In this document: piece by piece, positions 6,009 to 6,952 of the stretch
How the letters are laid out: each line of letters opens with the position of its first letter
How positions within the stretch are numbered: the first letter of the stretch is position 1
DNA from: Planctomycetaceae bacterium
GTDB lineage: Bacteria; Planctomycetota; Planctomycetia; Pirellulales; Thermoguttaceae
Direction of reading: 5' to 3'
DNA: 6,952 bases
Assembly (NCBI GenBank): GCA_031287585.1
Contig: JAITST010000459.1
Span: 1 to 6,952 of the forward strand
The notes under the pieces: generated by a model
What the model was told of the DNA's origin: nothing
Databases searched by the model: none
Seen by the model: only the letters and a program-made list of their open reading frames with translations
Made by a program: the position numbers and the translations under genes

Positions 6009-6088
6009 CTCAACTGGCTTTGGTATCCTACAACTCAAATTCGCAAGCCGGAACGAATTACACTACCTGATTATTTTTTATAACCGTA

Positions 6089-6117
6089 TTGCGTAGTAGG
6101 TGGACAAAGTGTACAAT
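6089..6117 (+). promoter_or_regulatory. Promoter candidate for the decayed cassette and DUF433
   Basis: TTGCGT (6089-6094) and TACAAT (6112-6117, five of six at -10) are separated by 17 bases. Transcription from about 6124 would read through the MntA remnant into the DUF433 gene, leaving a leader of about 130 bases. It may be the original promoter of the lost HEPN gene now serving DUF433. Confidence 0.42.
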
Positions 6118-6143
6118 ACCTCCGGTGTCGAAGAATTTCCTTG

Positions 6144-6205
6144 AACGTGAGACGTTTTCGTGTGGGAGAGACGCGATGAAATATGGATTATCAAAAAATA
6201 CATGA
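6144..6205 (+). pseudogene. Remnant of a second HEPN/MNT pair (junction only)
   Basis: The ATG at 6176 opens MKYGLS, identical in protein and nearly identical in DNA to the start of the intact MntA gene, then breaks down and stops at 6203-6205 after nine residues. The preceding bases resemble the HEPN/MntA junction: GGGAGAGACGCG (6164-6175) versus GGGAGACGCACA (4262-4273). ACGTTTTCG (6152-6160) also occurs near the HEPN 3' end (4225-4233), with about 25 bases missing between. Even the ATGA overlap is kept: a frame ending VGETR stops at TGA 6177-6179, comparable to AGDAQ in the intact HEPN. AACGT-GAG-ACGTT (6144-6156) is an inverted repeat at the left edge. The rest of both genes is gone. Confidence 0.65.
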
Positions 6206-6255
6206 CTGTGTTTAACATTAGATCAATGTAACGGCATCTGAAAGGGAACCGTGTA

Positions 6256-6552
6256 ATGAATCAAACTTCAATTTTGCAAACATCATTATTAGGCAGCGAC
6301 GAAGTCGGTATTCCGGTTTTTGCCAGCGGATTGTTGTCTCGTGTTACGGTCAATCCGCAAGTAATGGGCGGAAAACCGTGCATACGGGGAATGAGAATCA
6401 ATGTCGGTGTGATACTCGGTCTTCTTTCGGTAGGGCGCACCGCAGAACAAATTCTGGACGATTATCCTGAATTGGAGGCGGAAGATATTTTAGCAGCGTT
6501 GTCCTATGCTTCGTATCGGGTCGAAGAAATTGACGTTCCATTAGCAGGTTAA
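6256..6552 (+). CDS. DUF433 antitoxin (98 aa)
   Basis: Residues about 28-85 are a full DUF433 domain: SRVTVNPQVMGGKPCIRGMR, then a helix-turn-helix-like part with GRTAEQILDDYPELEAEDILAALSYA. DUF433 proteins are small DNA-binding antitoxins that usually precede a PIN-like DUF5615 toxin, bind it and repress their own operon. Here the domain follows a ~27-residue N-terminal extension (MNQTSILQTSLLGSDEVG) of unknown role. AAAGGGA (6241-6247) is eight bases before the ATG. The downstream toxin is only a stub, so this antitoxin is now an orphan. A decayed copy of its 5' end lies at 4605-4691. It may still act as a DNA-binding regulator or guard against related toxins elsewhere (inference). Confidence 0.88.
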   Translation: MNQTSILQTSLLGSDEVGIPVFASGLLSRVTVNPQVMGGKPCIRGMRINVGVILGLLSVGRTAEQILDDYPELEAEDILAALSYASYRVEEIDVPLAG

Positions 6553-6564
6553 GTAAATCGTTTG

Positions 6565-6650
6565 ATGAAAGTTATTGTCGATATGAATTTGTCGCCGAAA
6601 GTTGCCGAAGGATTGCGGCAGGCGATTTTATTCCTGAATTTGTAGATTAA
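6565..6650 (+). pseudogene. Truncated DUF5615 PIN-like toxin
   Basis: Twelve bases after the DUF433 stop an ATG opens MKVIVDMNLSPKVAEGLRQA, the canonical start of DUF5615 toxins; the Asp in the VDMNLS motif is the first acidic residue of the PIN-like nuclease site. The frame then ends at TAG 6643-6645 after 26 residues, against roughly 110 for the family, so the other acidic residues and most of the fold are missing. From 6621 a different frame reads GDFIPEFVD and stops at 6648-6650, which could be the original C-terminus brought next to the start by an internal deletion of a length not divisible by three. It must be inactive as a nuclease. Toxin loss with antitoxin retention is a usual decay route. 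Confidence 0.75.
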
Positions 6651-6664
6651 GAACGGGTTAAATA

Positions 6665-6952
6665 ATGAATATCAAAACCATCGTTAAACAAAGTATTCTT
6701 CGCACTATTGACATTGCCGGTGTGAACGCTTTTTATCGTCGGAAAAACCGGCGGCGGTTGTTGGCATTGTGTTATCATAGTGTTATCTCGGATGATGCCC
6801 CCGCAGATGATATGCGTACGAACATTGCTGTAACTGTTTCACAATTTGAAGAACAACTTAAAGAATTGCGTAAACACTACCAGCCCGTTTCGCTACAACA
6901 AATTTATTCTGCAATTGGCACGGAATTCGCGGGGGGGGGGGGGGGTAATAAA
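6665..6952 (+). CDS. Polysaccharide deacetylase-like protein, N-terminal part, runs off the window
   Basis: The frame starts at ATG 6665 and remains open to the end of the window (96 codons). The N-terminus has a basic patch YRRKNRRR, then LLALCYHSVISDD (about 32-44), the first strand of NodB-type polysaccharide deacetylases; YHSV matches the conserved YHxV. Further on come VSQFEEQLKELRKHYQPVSLQQI (about 58-80), the usual sequence before the catalytic TFDDGY motif, which would lie just past the edge. Such enzymes remove acetyl groups from amino sugars of surface glycans, which fits the neighbouring glycosyltransferase. The last residues are AGGGGGNK because of a 15-base G tract. It follows the truncated toxin by 14 bases on the same strand, so read-through expression from the DUF433 promoter is possible. 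No strong ribosome binding site is seen. Confidence 0.75.
   Translation, partial: MNIKTIVKQSILRTIDIAGVNAFYRRKNRRRLLALCYHSVISDDAPADDMRTNIAVTVSQFEEQLKELRKHYQPVSLQQIYSAIGTEFAGGGGGNK
6931..6945 (+). repeat. 15-base poly-G tract inside the deacetylase frame
   Basis: Fifteen consecutive G lie seven bases before the window end, directly after an EcoRI-like GAATTC (6923-6928) and GC. They are in frame and encode a run of five glycines. Tracts of this length slip in replication and can switch a gene on and off. The position at what may be a contig end also fits a sequencing, linker or assembly artefact. Confidence 0.85.

Noticed and set aside
6086..6119. GTATTG/CAATAC inverted repeat with a 22-base loop
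   Set aside because: Six base pairs with a long loop is expected by chance. The segment is better read as a promoter, with TACAAT overlapping the right arm.
1..6952. tRNA, rRNA, CRISPR array or intact insertion sequence
   Set aside because: I saw no tRNA cloverleaf, rRNA-like segment, regular repeat-spacer array or transposase domain on either strand.

Overview
The window looks like a moderate-GC planctomycete genome, most likely from the Pirellulales and possibly a host-associated lineage. The main evidence is a large secreted protein with a proline/threonine/serine-rich stalk followed by four DUF11-type repeats, and a small membrane-anchored TPR protein beside it. Both resemble families common in Rhodopirellula-like bacteria. 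This taxonomic call is inference from family resemblance; there is no rRNA gene or other marker here.

Layout. Positions 1-383 are a gene-poor edge with a possible partial gene and two inverted repeats. A candidate 45-residue membrane peptide with a GTG start follows (384-521, +). Next come two minus-strand genes that probably form one unit: the DUF11 surface protein (3428-1173) and then the two-TM/TPR protein (1056-532). A divergent intergenic region (3429-3869) holds a promoter candidate for each direction, a leader hairpin and short direct repeats. On the plus strand a HEPN/nucleotidyltransferase pair (HepT/MntA type, 3870-4570) follows, with overlapping ATGA coupling. A family 4 glycosyltransferase (5904-4699) is on the minus strand. 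To its right, on the plus strand, are a broken MntA start, an intact DUF433 antitoxin (6256-6552), a severely truncated DUF5615 toxin and the start of a polysaccharide deacetylase-like gene. That last gene runs off the window through a 15-base G tract.

Most notable observation. The glycosyltransferase gene is flanked by two directly oriented, reciprocally decayed copies of what seems to have been one HEPN-MNT-DUF433(-DUF5615) toxin-antitoxin cassette. The left copy keeps HEPN-MNT intact and only the first ~15 codons of DUF433. The right copy keeps DUF433 intact but only the first codons of MNT, the last bases of HEPN and a stub of the DUF5615 toxin. The homologous segments (about 4605-4691 and 6223-6303) can be aligned by eye.

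Functional picture (inference). The right half looks like a cell-surface polysaccharide region (glycosyltransferase plus deacetylase) with toxin-antitoxin modules embedded in it and decaying. The G tract inside the deacetylase reading frame would make that gene a phase-variation candidate if it is not a sequencing or assembly artefact at a contig end.
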